This document shows positions 53,396 to 64,000 of a stretch of DNA of 64,000 nucleotides, piece after piece. The position numbers and the translations under genes are program-made. The notes under the pieces were generated by a model. That model worked only from the letters and a program-made list of their open reading frames with translations. It had not been told where the DNA came from and made no database searches. This DNA is from Pseudomonadota bacterium (GTDB lineage: Bacteria; Pseudomonadota; Gammaproteobacteria; Burkholderiales; Burkholderiaceae_C), in contig JAKOYD010000167.1 of NCBI GenBank assembly GCA_029780695.1, forward strand, positions 1-64,000. Reading direction: 5' to 3'. Numbering within the stretch: the stretch's first letter is position 1; every line of letters begins with the position of its first letter.

Positions 53396-53917
53396 TTAGG
53401 CGGCGAAGATGTCTTCGACCGACTTGCCGCGCTTGGCCGCCACTTCGGCCGGCGTGGTGCTGTGGCGCAGCGCATCCAGCGTCGCGCGCACCATGTTGTA
53501 GGGGTTCGACGTGCCGTGGCTCTTGGCCACGATGTCGGTGATGCCCAGCACCTCGAACACGGCGCGCATCGGGCCGCCGGCGATGATGCCGGTACCGCGC
53601 GGGGCGGGCGCCATCATCACGACAGCGGCGCCGTGGTGGCCGGTCACGTTGTGGTGGATGGTGCCATCCTTGAGCGACACCTTCAGCATGTTGCGGCGGG
53701 CCTCTTCCATGGCCTTCTGCACGGCGGCGGGCACTTCCTTGGACTTGCCCTTGCCCATGCCGACGCGGCCGTCGCCGTCGCCCACCACGGTCAGCGCGGC
53801 GAAACCGAGGATACGGCCACCCTTGACCACCTTGGTCACGCGGTTGACCGCGATCATCTTCTCGCGCAGGCCGTCCTCCGGACCGTCACCTTGCGTTCTT
53901 GCCTGAAACTTTGCCAT
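53396..53917 (-). CDS. rpsE: 30S ribosomal protein S5
   Basis: A 173-residue S5: the S5 N-terminal RNA-binding fold ([40 protein letters not shown]) and C-terminal domain ([33 protein letters not shown]). It helps decoding accuracy. Follows rplR by 17 bases. Confidence 0.97.
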   Translation of the reverse strand: MAKFQARTQGDGPEDGLREKMIAVNRVTKVVKGGRILGFAALTVVGDGDGRVGMGKGKSKEVPAAVQKAMEEARRNMLKVSLKDGTIHHNVTGHHGAAVVMMAPAPRGTGIIAGGPMRAVFEVLGITDIVAKSHGTSNPYNMVRATLDALRHSTTPAEVAAKRGKSVEDIFAA

Positions 53918-53934
53918 TTGTCTGTCCTGCCTTC

Positions 53935-54300
53935 TTAGAACTGCAGACCCGCTTCACGGGCGGCGTCGGCCAGAGCCTTGACGCGGCCGTGATACGCGAA
54001 ACCTGCGCGATCGAAAGCCACTTTTTCGACACCGGCGGCCTTGGCACGCTCGGCGATGCGCTTGCCGATCTGCTGCGCGGCAGCGACGTTGCCGCCCTTG
54101 CCCGCCGCGCCCAGTTCCTTGCGCATGTCGGCTTCGGCGGTGGAGGCGCTGGCCAGCACGCGGCACCCGTCTTCGGACACCACGGTGGCGTAGATGTGCA
54201 GGTTGGTGCGGTTCACGCTCAGACGGGCAACGCCCTTGTCTGCGATGCGGATGCGCGTCTGACGTGCACGACGAAGACGCTGCTCTTTCTTGGTCATCAT
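53935..54300 (-). CDS. rplR: 50S ribosomal protein L18
   Basis: A 121-residue L18: [60 protein letters not shown] and [19 protein letters not shown]. It anchors 5S rRNA. Two start codons are adjacent (54300 and 54297); the first is used. Confidence 0.97.
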   Translation of the reverse strand: MMTKKEQRLRRARQTRIRIADKGVARLSVNRTNLHIYATVVSEDGCRVLASASTAEADMRKELGAAGKGGNVAAAQQIGKRIAERAKAAGVEKVAFDRAGFAYHGRVKALADAAREAGLQF

Positions 54301-54311
54301 GATGCAGGTCC

Positions 54312-54845
54312 TTATTTCTTCTTGGTTTCCTTGATGACGACGCGTTCGTCGGCATACCGGATACCCTTGCCCTTGTAGGGCTCGGGCGGACGGGCGTCGC
54401 GGATGTTGGCGGCCAGCTGGCCCACCACCTGACGATCAGCGCCCTTGACGATGATTTCGGTCGGCGTCGGCGTGGCCACGGTAACGCCCGCCGGCATTTC
54501 GAAATTCACCGGGTGCGAATAACCGATGTTCAGGTTCAGCTTGTTGCCGCTGGCCTGAGCACGGAAACCCACGCCTACCAGGGTCAGCTTCTTCTCGAAG
54601 CCCTTGCTGACACCCACCACCATGTTGTTCACCAGCTGGCGCATGGTGCCGCTCATGGCATTGGCTTCGCGCGACTCATTGGCCGGCTCGAACGACAGCT
54701 TGCCGTCGTTGGCCACGACTTTCACCAGGTCGTTGACGGCGAGCTTGAGCTCACCACCGCTGCCCTTGACGGTGATCTGGTCTTCCTTGATCTGAACGTC
54801 GACGCCCTGAGGAACGGCGACGCCCATCTTTGCAATGCGGGACAT
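54312..54845 (-). CDS. rplF: 50S ribosomal protein L6
   Basis: A 177-residue L6: [56 protein letters not shown] and [20 protein letters not shown] at the C-terminus, the family signature. It lies near the factor-binding site. Follows rpsH by 12 bases. Confidence 0.97.
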   Translation of the reverse strand: MSRIAKMGVAVPQGVDVQIKEDQITVKGSGGELKLAVNDLVKVVANDGKLSFEPANESREANAMSGTMRQLVNNMVVGVSKGFEKKLTLVGVGFRAQASGNKLNLNIGYSHPVNFEMPAGVTVATPTPTEIIVKGADRQVVGQLAANIRDARPPEPYKGKGIRYADERVVIKETKKK

Positions 54846-54857
54846 GTTCGCTTCTCC

Positions 54858-55253
54858 TTACGCGACGTAGCAGAGCACTTCGCCGCCGACACCGGTGGCA
54901 CGCGCCTTGCGATCGGTCATCACGCCCTTGGGCGTGGTCACGATGGCCACGCCCAGGCCGTTCATGACCTGGGGAATGGCGTCGCGGCCCTTGTACACGC
55001 GCAGGCCGGGGCGGCTGACGCGCTCGATGCGCTCGATGACCGGGCGACCGGCGTAGTACTTGAGGGCAATTTCCAGCTCGGACTTGCCGCCGTCGGACTT
55101 GACTTCGAAACCGTCGATGTAGCCCTCGTCCTTCAGGACCTGGGCAATGGCCACCTTGACCTTGGACGACGGCACCGACACGGTCTGCTTGGCCACCATC
55201 TGCGCGTTGCGGATGCGGGTCAACAGATCGGCGATGGGATCACTCATGCTCAT
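54858..55253 (-). CDS. rpsH: 30S ribosomal protein S8
   Basis: A 131-residue S8: [60 protein letters not shown] and [20 protein letters not shown]. It binds 16S rRNA early in assembly and in E. coli represses the spc operon. Follows rpsN by 29 bases. Confidence 0.97.
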   Translation of the reverse strand: MSMSDPIADLLTRIRNAQMVAKQTVSVPSSKVKVAIAQVLKDEGYIDGFEVKSDGGKSELEIALKYYAGRPVIERIERVSRPGLRVYKGRDAIPQVMNGLGVAIVTTPKGVMTDRKARATGVGGEVLCYVA

Positions 55254-55282
55254 GATTGTTCTCTCCTGCCTTCCGACTCGGT

Positions 55283-55588
55283 TTACCAGCTCGCCTTGGT
55301 GATGCCGGGAATCTGGCCTTCGAAGGCGAGTTCGCGGATCTTGGCGCGGCCGAGGCCGAACTGGCGGAACGTGCCGCGCGGGCGGCCGGTCATCTCGCAG
55401 CGGTTGCGCTGGCGAGTCGGGTTGGCGTTGCGCGGGAGCTTTTGCAGCGCCAGGCGGGCCTGCGCGCGCTCGTCGTCGCTGCGCTTGGCGTCGCCCGCGA
55501 TGCTTTTCAACTCGGCGTGTTTCTTGGCGAATTTGGCAACGAGCTGCTCACGCTTGAGCTCGCGTTCGATCAAAGCTTTCTTGGCCAC
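55283..55588 (-). CDS. rpsN: 30S ribosomal protein S14
   Basis: A 101-residue S14 of the long, zinc-independent form: [60 protein letters not shown] and [11 protein letters not shown]. Between rplE and rpsH. Confidence 0.97.
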   Translation of the reverse strand: MAKKALIERELKREQLVAKFAKKHAELKSIAGDAKRSDDERAQARLALQKLPRNANPTRQRNRCEMTGRPRGTFRQFGLGRAKIRELAFEGQIPGITKASW

Positions 55589-55597
55589 GTCGCTACC

Positions 55598-56137
55598 TCA
55601 GTTCTTGAACGGGAAACGGAAGGCCTGCAGAAGCGCCTTGGCTTCCTCGTCGTTCTTGGCCGTCGTCGTGATGCTGATGTTCAGGCCGCGCAGGGCGTCG
55701 ACCTTGTCGTATTCGATCTCGGGGAAGATGATTTGTTCTTTGACGCCGACGTTGTAGTTGCCGCGACCGTCGAAAGAGCGACCCGAAATACCGCGGAAGT
55801 CACGCACGCGGGGCAGCGCGACGGTGACGAAGCGGTCCAGGAATTCGTACATGCGCACGCCACGCAGCGTGACCATGGTGCCGATGGGCTGCTGCTCGCG
55901 GATCTTGAAGCCGGCGATGGCTTTCTTGGCCTTGGTGACCACGGGCTTCTGGCCGGCGATCTTGGTCAGGTCGGCCACGGCGTTGTCCATGACCTTCTTG
56001 TCCGCCACGGCCTCGCTCACACCCATGTTGAGCGTGATCTTGGTGATGCGCGGCACCTCCATGGGCGACTTGTAGCCGAACTTCTTCATCAGCTCGGGCG
56101 CCACTTTTTCGCGGTAGTGTTGTTGCAGTCGTGCCAT
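55598..56137 (-). CDS. rplE: 50S ribosomal protein L5
   Basis: A 179-residue L5 starting [80 protein letters not shown] and [20 protein letters not shown] are the family core. It binds 5S rRNA and P-site tRNA. The longer in-frame ORF to 56380 crosses rplX and is rejected. Confidence 0.97.
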   Translation of the reverse strand: MARLQQHYREKVAPELMKKFGYKSPMEVPRITKITLNMGVSEAVADKKVMDNAVADLTKIAGQKPVVTKAKKAIAGFKIREQQPIGTMVTLRGVRMYEFLDRFVTVALPRVRDFRGISGRSFDGRGNYNVGVKEQIIFPEIEYDKVDALRGLNISITTTAKNDEEAKALLQAFRFPFKN

Positions 56138-56145
56138 GATGATCC

Positions 56146-56463
56146 TCAGGCCTTGATCTCTTCGCCGCTGGACTTGAACACGCGCACGCGGCTGCCGTCC
56201 TGCAGGGTCTTGACGCCGACGCGGTCGGCCTTGCCGGTGGCCTTGTTGTAGATGGCCACGTTGGACTGGTGAATGGGCATGGCCCTCTCGATGATGCCAC
56301 CCGTCACCCCCTTCATGGGGTTCGGCTTGGCATGCTTCTTGACCATGTTGATGCCGTCCACCACGATGCGCTCTTCGCACACACGCAGGCTGACGGTGCC
56401 ACGCTTACCCTTGTCGCGGCCGGCGAGCACGATGACCTCGTCGCCCTTGCGAATCTTGTTCAT
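56146..56463 (-). CDS. rplX: 50S ribosomal protein L24
   Basis: A 105-residue L24 with the KOW motif at the start ([20 protein letters not shown]) and [20 protein letters not shown]. It initiates 50S assembly. Between rplN and rplE. Confidence 0.97.
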   Translation of the reverse strand: MNKIRKGDEVIVLAGRDKGKRGTVSLRVCEERIVVDGINMVKKHAKPNPMKGVTGGIIERAMPIHQSNVAIYNKATGKADRVGVKTLQDGSRVRVFKSSGEEIKA

Positions 56464-56478
56464 GTCGCGCCTTCCTTC

Positions 56479-56847
56479 TTAAAGGACTTCAGGGGCCAGC
56501 GACACGATCTTCATGAAGCGCTCGGTGCGCAGCTCGCGCGTGACCGGGCCGAAGATGCGGGTGCCGATGGGCTCCAGCTTGTTGTTGAGCAGCACGGCGG
56601 CGTTGCCGTCGAACTTGACGAGCGAGCCGTCGCCACGGCGAATGCCCTTGGCGGTACGCACCACCACGGCGCTATAGACCTCGCCCTTCTTGACGCGGCC
56701 ACGCGGCGCGGCTTCCTTGATGCTCACCTTGATGATGTCGCCGACGCTGGCGTAGCGACGCTTGGAGCCGCCCAGCACCTTGATGCAAAGGACGGACTTG
56801 GCGCCAGTGTTGTCGGCGACCTCGAGTCGAGATTCAGTCTGGATCAT
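56479..56847 (-). CDS. rplN: 50S ribosomal protein L14
   Basis: A 122-residue L14: [80 protein letters not shown]. The start at 56847 gives the conserved length. It is the first gene of the operon here; rpsQ and the S10 genes that precede it in E. coli are replaced by glpD and so lie elsewhere. Confidence 0.97.
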   Translation of the reverse strand: MIQTESRLEVADNTGAKSVLCIKVLGGSKRRYASVGDIIKVSIKEAAPRGRVKKGEVYSAVVVRTAKGIRRGDGSLVKFDGNAAVLLNNKLEPIGTRIFGPVTRELRTERFMKIVSLAPEVL

Positions 56848-56980
56848 TTCAATGTTTCCCAACTTGCATCCCGCCAGCCTGGCCAGCGGGATCAGTCTTG
56901 GGCCCGCGCCCTGGATAAGCCTTAGGCCACCAGGACGGTTTTTGGGGCAGATTCCTCACCCAAAATGGGCGAAGCTCTCG

Positions 56981-57009
56981 ATTTTGTCAGGCTGCGGAGA
57001 GCTTGTCAA
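56981..57009 (-). promoter_or_regulatory. Sigma-70 promoter of the spc-alpha operon
   Basis: On the minus strand TTGACA (57004-57009), a 17-base spacer and CAAAAT (56981-56986). The -35 is perfect and the spacer ideal; the -10 has four of six consensus bases. Transcription would start near 56973, leaving a leader of about 125 bases before rplN. The promoter abuts the glpD stop codon. Confidence 0.75.
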
Positions 57010-57012
57010 GCG

Positions 57013-58617
57013 CTATGGCCGGCCTTCAGGGGACGCGTAGCTGCCCGCCAAAGCCTCGAAGGCGGCCAGACCCGGGACGGCGCCCGGTGATTCAGCCAGT
57101 TCGTCGGCCAGCACGCTGGCGACGGCGGGGGCAGCGCGCGCGGCTTCGCGGGCGTCCAGGAACAACAGGCGCGAGCGGCGCGCCAGCACGTCCTCGACGT
57201 TGCGGGCGTATTCGTGCCGCACGGCAAAGCGCACCATGGCTTCACTCAGTCCGGGCGCCAGCCAGCGGTCGGCGCCAGGTAGGCTGGCCACGATGTCGGC
57301 TTCGCTTCCGTACAGGTGCAGGCCCGGCGCCTGGCTCAGCGCCAACGGGGCGCCGCCCGGCGCGGGTGCGCCGACCATCCGCAGGCCCGCCGTGTGCGAC
57401 GCCCCGCGCGGCAGCAGCACGCCGGCCTGCGTGCAGCGCGCTAGTACGTCTTCGGCCATGGCGCGGTAGGTGGTCCACTTGCCGCCCGTCACCGTGACCA
57501 GGCCGGAGCGCGCCACCAGCACCGTGTGCTCGCGGCTGATGGCCTTGGTGTCGTCGCCCTCGCCGCTGGACTTGACCAGCGGGCGCAGGCCGGCCCAGGT
57601 GCTGAGGATGTCGGCGCGCTCGGGCGCCCGCCGCAGGTATTGGCCCGCTTCGCGCAGGATGAAGGCGATCTCGTCGTCGGCCGGCCGCGGCTCCAGCGGC
57701 AGGTCGGGGCGGGGCGAGTCGGTGGTGCCCAGGATCAGCTTGCCCAGCCAGGGCACGGCAAACAGCACGCGCCCGTCGGCGGTGCTGGGCACCAGCAGCG
57801 CGTGTTCGCCGGGAAGAAACGACGGGTCGACCACCACATGCACGCCCTGGCTCGGCGCCACAATGGGGTTGATGCCCTGTCCGGCGGCGCGCGCGTCCAG
57901 CGTGCGCAGGCCGTCCACCCAGACGCCGGTGGCGTTGACGATGCAGCCGGTCTGGATGCGGAAGTCGCGCCCCGTTTCGGCGTCCCGCGCCACCAGACCG
58001 ACGGCGCGGCCGCCGTCGTGCAGCACCGCCGTGGCCGCCACGTAGTTGATCAGCAGCGCCCCGTGCGCCGCCGCGGTGCGCGCGATGGCCAGCGCCAGCC
58101 GGGCGTCGTCGAACTGGCCGTCCCAGTACTTCACGCCGCCTTTCAGCCCGCGCGGCTGCGCGCCCGGCAGCATCTGCAGCGTTTCGCGCGCCGACAGCCA
58201 TTCGGTGCGGCCCAGGCCGGCGCTGCCAGCCAGCAGGTCGTACATCTTGAGGCCCGTGCCGTAGAACGGCGTGTCCCACAGGCGGTACGAGGGCATGACG
58301 AAAGGCAGCGGCTGCGCCAGGTGCGGCGCGCTGTTCAGGATGTGCACGCGCTCGTGCAGCGCCTCTCGCACCAGGCCGATGTTGCCCTGCGCCAGGTAGC
58401 GCACGCCGCCGTGCACCAGCTTGGTGGCGCGCGACGACGTGCCCTTGGCGAAGTCGTGCGCCTCGATCAGCACCACGCTGTGGCCGCGCTGGGCCGCGTC
58501 CAGCGCCACGCCCAGGCCGGTGGCGCCGCCGCCGACGATGGCGATGTCGACTTTGCGCGGCTCGGCAAGGCGCGCCAGCAGCGCGGAGCGGTCGGTCGGC
58601 AGGGGCGTGGGGGTCAT
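57013..58617 (-). CDS. glpD: Aerobic glycerol-3-phosphate dehydrogenase
   Basis: A 534-residue FAD enzyme of the inner membrane face. VDIAIVGGGATGLGVALDAA is the FAD-binding Rossmann motif, followed by HDFAKGTSSRATKLVHGGVR YL-type signature, LPFVMPSYRLWDTPFYGTGL and VTVTGGKWTTYRAMAEDVLA. It oxidises glycerol-3-phosphate to dihydroxyacetone phosphate and passes electrons to quinone. It follows glpK on the same strand with a mini-repeat between; glpF is not in the window. Confidence 0.95.
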   Translation of the reverse strand: MTPTPLPTDRSALLARLAEPRKVDIAIVGGGATGLGVALDAAQRGHSVVLIEAHDFAKGTSSRATKLVHGGVRYLAQGNIGLVREALHERVHILNSAPHLAQPLPFVMPSYRLWDTPFYGTGLKMYDLLAGSAGLGRTEWLSARETLQMLPGAQPRGLKGGVKYWDGQFDDARLALAIARTAAAHGALLINYVAATAVLHDGGRAVGLVARDAETGRDFRIQTGCIVNATGVWVDGLRTLDARAAGQGINPIVAPSQGVHVVVDPSFLPGEHALLVPSTADGRVLFAVPWLGKLILGTTDSPRPDLPLEPRPADDEIAFILREAGQYLRRAPERADILSTWAGLRPLVKSSGEGDDTKAISREHTVLVARSGLVTVTGGKWTTYRAMAEDVLARCTQAGVLLPRGASHTAGLRMVGAPAPGGAPLALSQAPGLHLYGSEADIVASLPGADRWLAPGLSEAMVRFAVRHEYARNVEDVLARRSRLLFLDAREAARAAPAVASVLADELAESPGAVPGLAAFEALAGSYASPEGRP

Positions 58618-58630
58618 CGGGCGGTGGATT

Positions 58631-58689
58631 TATACAAAAACCATAGCAGCGTGCGCGCTTCTGGCGTGCGCCACGGGCTTATTTTGACC
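58631..58689 (+). repeat. Palindromic mini-repeat, copy 7
   Basis: In the 113-base glpD-glpK spacer: TACAAAAACCATAGCAGC, GCGCGCTTCTGGCGTGCGC and GGGCTTATTTTGACC. The tail orientation is as in the other plus-strand copies. Confidence 0.6.
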
Positions 58690-58730
58690 TGATTTCTGGG
58701 ACACTGCTGCCCGCCTGCGCACGGCGCGCC

Positions 58731-60278
<1,548 letters not shown>

Positions 60279-60330
60279 GACAGCAAGCGTAGCCGATGGA
60301 TCGACGCCTTTCCAGCACCGCGTGGGTCGC

Positions 60331-61152
60331 TCAGGACGGCTCGAATTCGCCCTGCATGTAGATGCGCGCCAGCCCGCGCGTGATGGCATCCACCACCTGC
60401 TCGCGCCGCAGCGCGATGTGCTCGCCCAGGCAATGCTGGGCGGCGGTGGCATCGCCGCGCGCCAGGGCGTCGAGCAGCGCCTGGTGCTCGCGCTGGGTCG
60501 AATCGCGCCCCACGGCCTCCATGTCAAGCCAGCGGACGAAGCGGATGCGCTCGTTCAGGTTGGCCAGCAGGCGGCGGAGTTCGGCGTTGCGCGCCATGTC
60601 GGCCATGCGCAGGTGAAAGCCCTCGTCCAGCGCCACCAGCTCCCGCACCGGCGTTTCTGGCGGCACCGATTTGCTGCCGGCGAGGAAGTCCTGCGCCTCG
60701 GCCAGCTGGTCGGGCGTGGCGCGTTCCAGCGCCAGGCGCAGGCATTCGCGCTCGACGGCCAGGCGCGCTTCGTACAGGTCCAGCGTCTCCTGCACGTCGA
60801 GCGGGCGACGCACGTAGCCACGGCTGGCGGGTTCGAGGAAACCGTCCGTCACCAGCCGCGCCAGCGCCTCGCGCACCGGCGTGCGGCTGACGCCCAGGCG
60901 CGCCGCCAGGTCGATCTCGGACAGGCGCTCGCCGGGCTTCAGTTCGTAGGCGATGGCCATGTCGCGCAGGCGCGCCAACACGTCGGAGCCGCGCGCGCGC
61001 CGCGTGGCGGAAATGTCGGGCTGCGCCGGCTTGGCCGCTGCGCCGGGCGGCGACGCGCGGCCGCCGGCAGGCCGCGCCGCGCCGTGCGCCCGCTGGCCCG
61101 TGGCGCCGGACGACGCGCCTGAAAGATCGCCGTGCTTGTCTTGTCGTGTCAT
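60331..61152 (-). CDS. GntR/FCD family transcriptional regulator
   Basis: A 273-residue regulator. Residues 1-52 are a disordered Gly/Ala/Pro-rich extension. The winged helix is at about 53-120 ([35 protein letters not shown]), and the FCD effector domain at about 130-255, with metal-binding residues expected in [13 protein letters not shown] and [22 protein letters not shown]. It probably represses the divergent ThDP-enzyme operon through the palindrome at 61159-61172; control of glpK downstream is less likely. The inducer is unknown. Confidence 0.87.
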   Translation of the reverse strand: MTRQDKHGDLSGASSGATGQRAHGAARPAGGRASPPGAAAKPAQPDISATRRARGSDVLARLRDMAIAYELKPGERLSEIDLAARLGVSRTPVREALARLVTDGFLEPASRGYVRRPLDVQETLDLYEARLAVERECLRLALERATPDQLAEAQDFLAGSKSVPPETPVRELVALDEGFHLRMADMARNAELRRLLANLNERIRFVRWLDMEAVGRDSTQREHQALLDALARGDATAAQHCLGEHIALRREQVVDAITRGLARIYMQGEFEPS

Positions 61153-61158
61153 CGAAGT

Positions 61159-61172
61159 TTCAGTATACTGAA
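61159..61172. promoter_or_regulatory. GntR-type operator palindrome
   Basis: TTCAGTATACTGAA is a perfect 14-bp palindrome with the GTATAC centre typical of FCD-family GntR operators. It begins 7 bases upstream of the regulator start codon and lies in the divergent region with the ThDP enzyme. Confidence 0.7.
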
Positions 61173-61245
61173 TTGCATGCTGAACGCGAATGGGCCGCGC
61201 CAGCGCTTGACCTGATCGCCCTCGCCCTTCCTGAAAGCGCCCCGC

Positions 61246-62943
61246 ATGACGACCCCCTTCACCGGCGCCGACGCGCTGATCCGCATGTTGCAGCTGAACG
61301 GCGTGCAGCACATTTTCGGCTTGTGCGGCGACACCAGCCTGCCTTATTACGACGCGCTGGCGCGGCTGGACCACGGCATGACGCACATCCTGACGCGCGA
61401 TGAACGCAGCGCCGCCTACATGGCCGACGGCTACGCGCGCGTCACCGGCCGCGTGGGCGTCTGCGAAGGGCCGAGCGGCGGCGGCGCCACCTACCTGCTG
61501 CCGGGACTGGTGGAAGCCAATGAATCGTCCGTCGCCGTGCTGGGCATCACGTCCGACGTGTCGGTGACGGCGCGCGGGCGCTTTCCGCTGACCGAGCTGG
61601 ACCAGAAAGCGCTGTACGCGCCGCTGACCAAGTGGAACACCGTCATCAACCGCGTGGAGGAAATCCCCTCCGCCGTGCGCGCCGCCTTCCGCGCCATGAC
61701 CACCGGCCGCCCCGGCGCCGCGCACATCGGCCTGCCCTACGACGTGCAGAAGCGCGCGATCGCCGAATCCGACGTGTGGGCGCAGCCCGGCCACCAGACC
61801 TTTCCGGCGCTGCGCAGCGCGCCCGGCGCGGCAGCGGTGCAGGACGCCGCCGAGCGCCTGCTGGCCGCCAGGTGCCCCGTGCTCATCGTCGGCGGCGGCG
61901 TGATCCAGGCCGGCGCCTGCGCCGAGCTGGCCGCGCTGGCCGAAGCCCTGGGCGCGCCGGTGTGCACCACCGTCAGCGGCCACGGCAGCCTGCCCGCCGC
62001 GCACCCGCTGCTGGTGGGCGTGGTCGGCACCAACGGCGGCGTGCCCGCCACGCGCGAAGTGCTGGTGCAGGCCGACCTGGTGCTGTTCATCGGCTGCCGC
62101 GCCGGCTCCACCACCACCGAGCACTGGAAGCTGCCCGGCCCCGGCGTCACCATCCTGCACCTGGACGTGGACGCCGCCACCATCGGCACCAACTACCGCA
62201 CCGACGTGGCGCTGGTGGGCGACGCGCGGCTGGGCCTGCAGGCGCTGCTGAACGACATTAAAAACCATAGCAACAAAGCGTTGCGTGATCAGGGCTGGGG
62301 CCAAAAAATGGCCGCCCAGGCACGCGCCGACAAGCAGGCCTTCTTCGCCCCGCTGGCCGCTTCCACCCAGACCCCCATCCGGCCCGAGGTGGTGCTGGCC
62401 GCGCTCAACAAGCTGCTGCCGCCCAAGGCCATCGCCGTGGCCGACCCCGGCACGCCCTGCCCGTATTTCTCGGCCTATTTCCAGGCGCCCGAGGCCGGCC
62501 GCCACTTCATCACCAACCGCGCTCACGGCGCACTGGGCTATTCGATGGCCGCGGCCTTCGGCGCGCAGGTCGGCGCGCCCGATTCGGTGGTCGTCTCGGC
62601 CATGGGCGACGGCAGCTTCGGCTTTACCTGTGGCGAGCTGGAAACCATCGTGCGCTACGGCGTGCCGCTGAAGATGATCGTGTTCTCCAACAGCGTCTAC
62701 GGCTGGATCAAGGCCAGCCAGAAGACCGGCTATGGCGAGCGCTACTTCTCGGTCGACTTCAACCGCACCGACCACGCCCGCGTGGCCGAAGCCTTCGGCG
62801 TCAAGGCCTTCCGCGTGCAGGACCCGCGCGACGTGGAGAGCACGCTGAAGGCCGCGCTGATGCATGATGGGCCGGCGCTGGTGGATGTGATCTCGCAGGA
62901 GTTGCAGGACACGGCGGTGCCGGTGAGCCAGTGGATGGGGTAG
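61246..62943 (+). CDS. Thiamine-diphosphate-dependent enzyme, acetolactate-synthase-like
   Basis: A 565-residue ThDP enzyme with the three domains of the family: N-terminal PYR domain (GLCGDTSLPYYDALARLDHG; RDERSAAYMADGYARVTGRV with the catalytic Glu), central domain (CPVLIVGGGVIQAGACAELA) and PP domain with the ThDP motif GDGSFGFTCGELETIVRYGV and FSNSVYGWIK. It makes or breaks a C-C bond of a 2-keto acid or acyl-CoA; the substrate (for example glyoxylate, oxalyl-CoA or sulfoacetaldehyde) cannot be decided. It is divergent from the GntR gene and followed by a Bug-type binding protein. Confidence 0.85.
   Translation: MTTPFTGADALIRMLQLNGVQHIFGLCGDTSLPYYDALARLDHGMTHILTRDERSAAYMADGYARVTGRVGVCEGPSGGGATYLLPGLVEANESSVAVLGITSDVSVTARGRFPLTELDQKALYAPLTKWNTVINRVEEIPSAVRAAFRAMTTGRPGAAHIGLPYDVQKRAIAESDVWAQPGHQTFPALRSAPGAAAVQDAAERLLAARCPVLIVGGGVIQAGACAELAALAEALGAPVCTTVSGHGSLPAAHPLLVGVVGTNGGVPATREVLVQADLVLFIGCRAGSTTTEHWKLPGPGVTILHLDVDAATIGTNYRTDVALVGDARLGLQALLNDIKNHSNKALRDQGWGQKMAAQARADKQAFFAPLAASTQTPIRPEVVLAALNKLLPPKAIAVADPGTPCPYFSAYFQAPEAGRHFITNRAHGALGYSMAAAFGAQVGAPDSVVVSAMGDGSFGFTCGELETIVRYGVPLKMIVFSNSVYGWIKASQKTGYGERYFSVDFNRTDHARVAEAFGVKAFRVQDPRDVESTLKAALMHDGPALVDVISQELQDTAVPVSQWMG
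62258..62309 (+). repeat. Palindromic mini-repeat, copy 9, inside the ThDP enzyme gene
   Basis: TTAAAAACCATAGCAAC, GCGTTGCGTGATCAG and GGGGCCAAAAAATGG lie within codons of about residues 338-355. The frame is kept; the segment (NHSNKALRDQGWGQK) lies in the linker before the PP domain. Confidence 0.65.
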
Positions 62944-62956
62944 AACAAATATGCAC

Positions 62957-63067
62957 CGCCCTGTGGCGCTGCGCGCCTTCCCCCGAAGGGGGACGCCGCC
63001 GGTGGCCGGGCCAAGCCCGCTCCACGGCGGCCGCTGGTGTGGCCTGCTCCGCGGCCGTTTGGGGTTG
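62957..63067 (-). repeat. Dispersed GC-rich repeat, minus-strand copy
   Basis: Read on the minus strand it matches 18860-18960: CGGCCGCGGAGCAGGCC, GGAGCGGGCTTGGCCCGGCC, TCCCCCTTCGGGGGAAGGCG and GCAGCGCCACAGGG. It occupies most of the 175-base spacer between the ThDP enzyme and the Bug-type gene; the hairpin could attenuate transcription. Confidence 0.75.
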
Positions 63068-63118
63068 GACGGCCGTCAATCGTTTTTTTGAGTATTCATG
63101 ATGTCAAGAGGACTCACG

Positions 63119-64000
63119 ATGAACCAGCGCGCCAATCGCCGCCAGCTTCTGCAAACCACTTCAGCCACCGCCCTGCTCAGCCTGCTCGGCCTGCCCGCGC
63201 AGGCGCAGGAAGGGCCGCCGCTCAAGCTGGTGGTCACGTTTCCGCCCGGCGGCAGCACCGACATCACGGCGCGCATCATGCAGCCGCGCCTGTCAGAGCT
63301 GGCCAGGCGCCCGGTGATCGTCGACAACAAGCCCGGCGCGGCCAGCCAGATCGGCACCCACTACGTGGCCAAGGCCGCGCCCGACGGCAACACGGTGCTG
63401 GTGTGCTTCGACACGCACGCCATCAACCCCATCGCCAAGCCGCGGCTGCCCTATGACACCTTCAAGGACTTTGTCGGCGTCAGCCTGGCGGTGCGCTTTC
63501 CGCTCGTCATCGGCGCGTCGCCCAGCGTGCCGGGCGCCCACCTGCGCGAATTCCTGGACGCCGCGCGCAAGGCGCCGGGCAAGTTCAGCTATGCGTCGAC
63601 CGGCGTCGGTTCGATGAACCATCTGGTGATGGAAGACATCAAGCGCAAGTCCAACACCTTCGTGCTGCACGTGCCGTATGGCGGTGGCGGGCCAGCCGTG
63701 GCCGCCGTGGTCAGCGACCAGGCCAGCCTGACGCTGCTGTCCTACGCCGCGCTCAAGGGCCAGATTGCCGCCGGCAAGGTCAAGCCGCTGGCCGTGACGG
63801 GCGCCAAGCGCCTGCCCGACCTGCCCAATGTGCCGACGGTGGCCGAGTCGGGCTTTCCCGGCTTCGAAGCCTATTCGTGGATCGGCATCTTTGCGCCCAG
63901 CGCCACGCCGCCGGCCATCGTCAAGCGGCTGACCGACGAGTTCCAGGCCACGCTGCACACGCCCGACGTGGCCAGCAAGCTCACGGCCGCCGGCTTCGAG
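63119..64000 (+). CDS. Tripartite tricarboxylate transporter (TctC/Bug) solute-binding protein, partial
   Basis: The first 294 residues, cut by the right edge. A Tat-like signal peptide (NRRQLLQTTSATALLSLLGL, PAQAQ cleavage) is followed by the Bug fold: LVVTFPPGGSTDITARIMQP, RRPVIVDNKPGAASQIGTHY, AAPDGNTVLV, and GKFSYASTGVGSMNHLVMED. Bug proteins bind carboxylates or related small molecules in the periplasm for uptake or sensing. A GAGGA ribosome site precedes the ATG. It probably serves the same pathway as the ThDP enzyme. Confidence 0.9.
   Translation, partial: MNQRANRRQLLQTTSATALLSLLGLPAQAQEGPPLKLVVTFPPGGSTDITARIMQPRLSELARRPVIVDNKPGAASQIGTHYVAKAAPDGNTVLVCFDTHAINPIAKPRLPYDTFKDFVGVSLAVRFPLVIGASPSVPGAHLREFLDAARKAPGKFSYASTGVGSMNHLVMEDIKRKSNTFVLHVPYGGGGPAVAAVVSDQASLTLLSYAALKGQIAAGKVKPLAVTGAKRLPDLPNVPTVAESGFPGFEAYSWIGIFAPSATPPAIVKRLTDEFQATLHTPDVASKLTAAGFE

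Overview
The window is GC-rich chromosomal DNA from a betaproteobacterium of the order Burkholderiales, most likely Comamonadaceae. The evidence is the leucine-degradation gene set, the spc/alpha ribosomal operon starting at rplN, the Bug-type solute-binding protein, and many copies of a short palindromic mini-repeat (AGCT...GCGCTTG...CAAGCGC...GGCC-TTTTT) that I recall as typical of that family. No species can be named from the sequence alone.

Layout. 1-157: the 5' end of an IS66-type transposition gene running off the left edge. 403-5902: housekeeping genes on the minus strand (DnaQ-like exonuclease, cNMP/CBS/DUF294 signalling protein, HCCA isomerase-like protein, DUF1289, DUF72, YbaK-like deacylase, LysE exporter). 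5976-15866: a liu-type leucine/isovalerate catabolic cluster on the minus strand (HMG-CoA lyase, methylcrotonyl-CoA carboxylase alpha and beta, methylglutaconyl-CoA hydratase, an AMP-forming acyl-CoA ligase) with DUF4126, DinB and dienelactone-hydrolase-like genes between them. 16013-18722: a divergent AraC regulator, acyl-CoA dehydrogenase and PaaI thioesterase. 19011-32370: an acyl-CoA-synthetase/GNAT fusion, an amidase, small envelope genes, hemE, priA, an AEC carrier, a chalcone-isomerase-fold protein, rep helicase and a lipoprotein.

32483-47899: a 15.4-kb integrated element in the 3' end of the initiator tRNA-fMet gene. It is bounded by a 19-bp direct repeat (attL 32483-32501, attR 47881-47899). 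It carries a P4-type tyrosine integrase, an AlpA-like regulator, a replication protein plus DnaB helicase, a Rha-BRO antirepressor, a GIY-YIG protein, a coupled block of small phage genes including DUF5681, a phage polyvalent protein with a PARP-like ADP-ribosyltransferase signature, the HigBA toxin-antitoxin pair, a Nudix hydrolase and a possible macrodomain-like protein. No capsid, tail, terminase-large or lysis genes are visible. It is either a phage satellite (PICI-like) or a strongly deleted prophage. Both ends share a 16-bp inverted repeat (ATGACC-N4-GGTCAT) and ATACCAAC motifs that could be regulator and integrase arm sites.

47881-57009: tRNA-fMet, then the spc-alpha ribosomal operon read on the minus strand (rplN to rplQ, with secY and rpoA), driven by a clear sigma-70 promoter just inside the glpD boundary. 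57013-61152: glycerol use (glpD, glpK) and a GntR/FCD regulator with a palindromic operator. 61246-64000: a ThDP-dependent enzyme and a TctC/Bug binding protein cut by the right edge, possibly a small catabolic locus controlled by the GntR protein.
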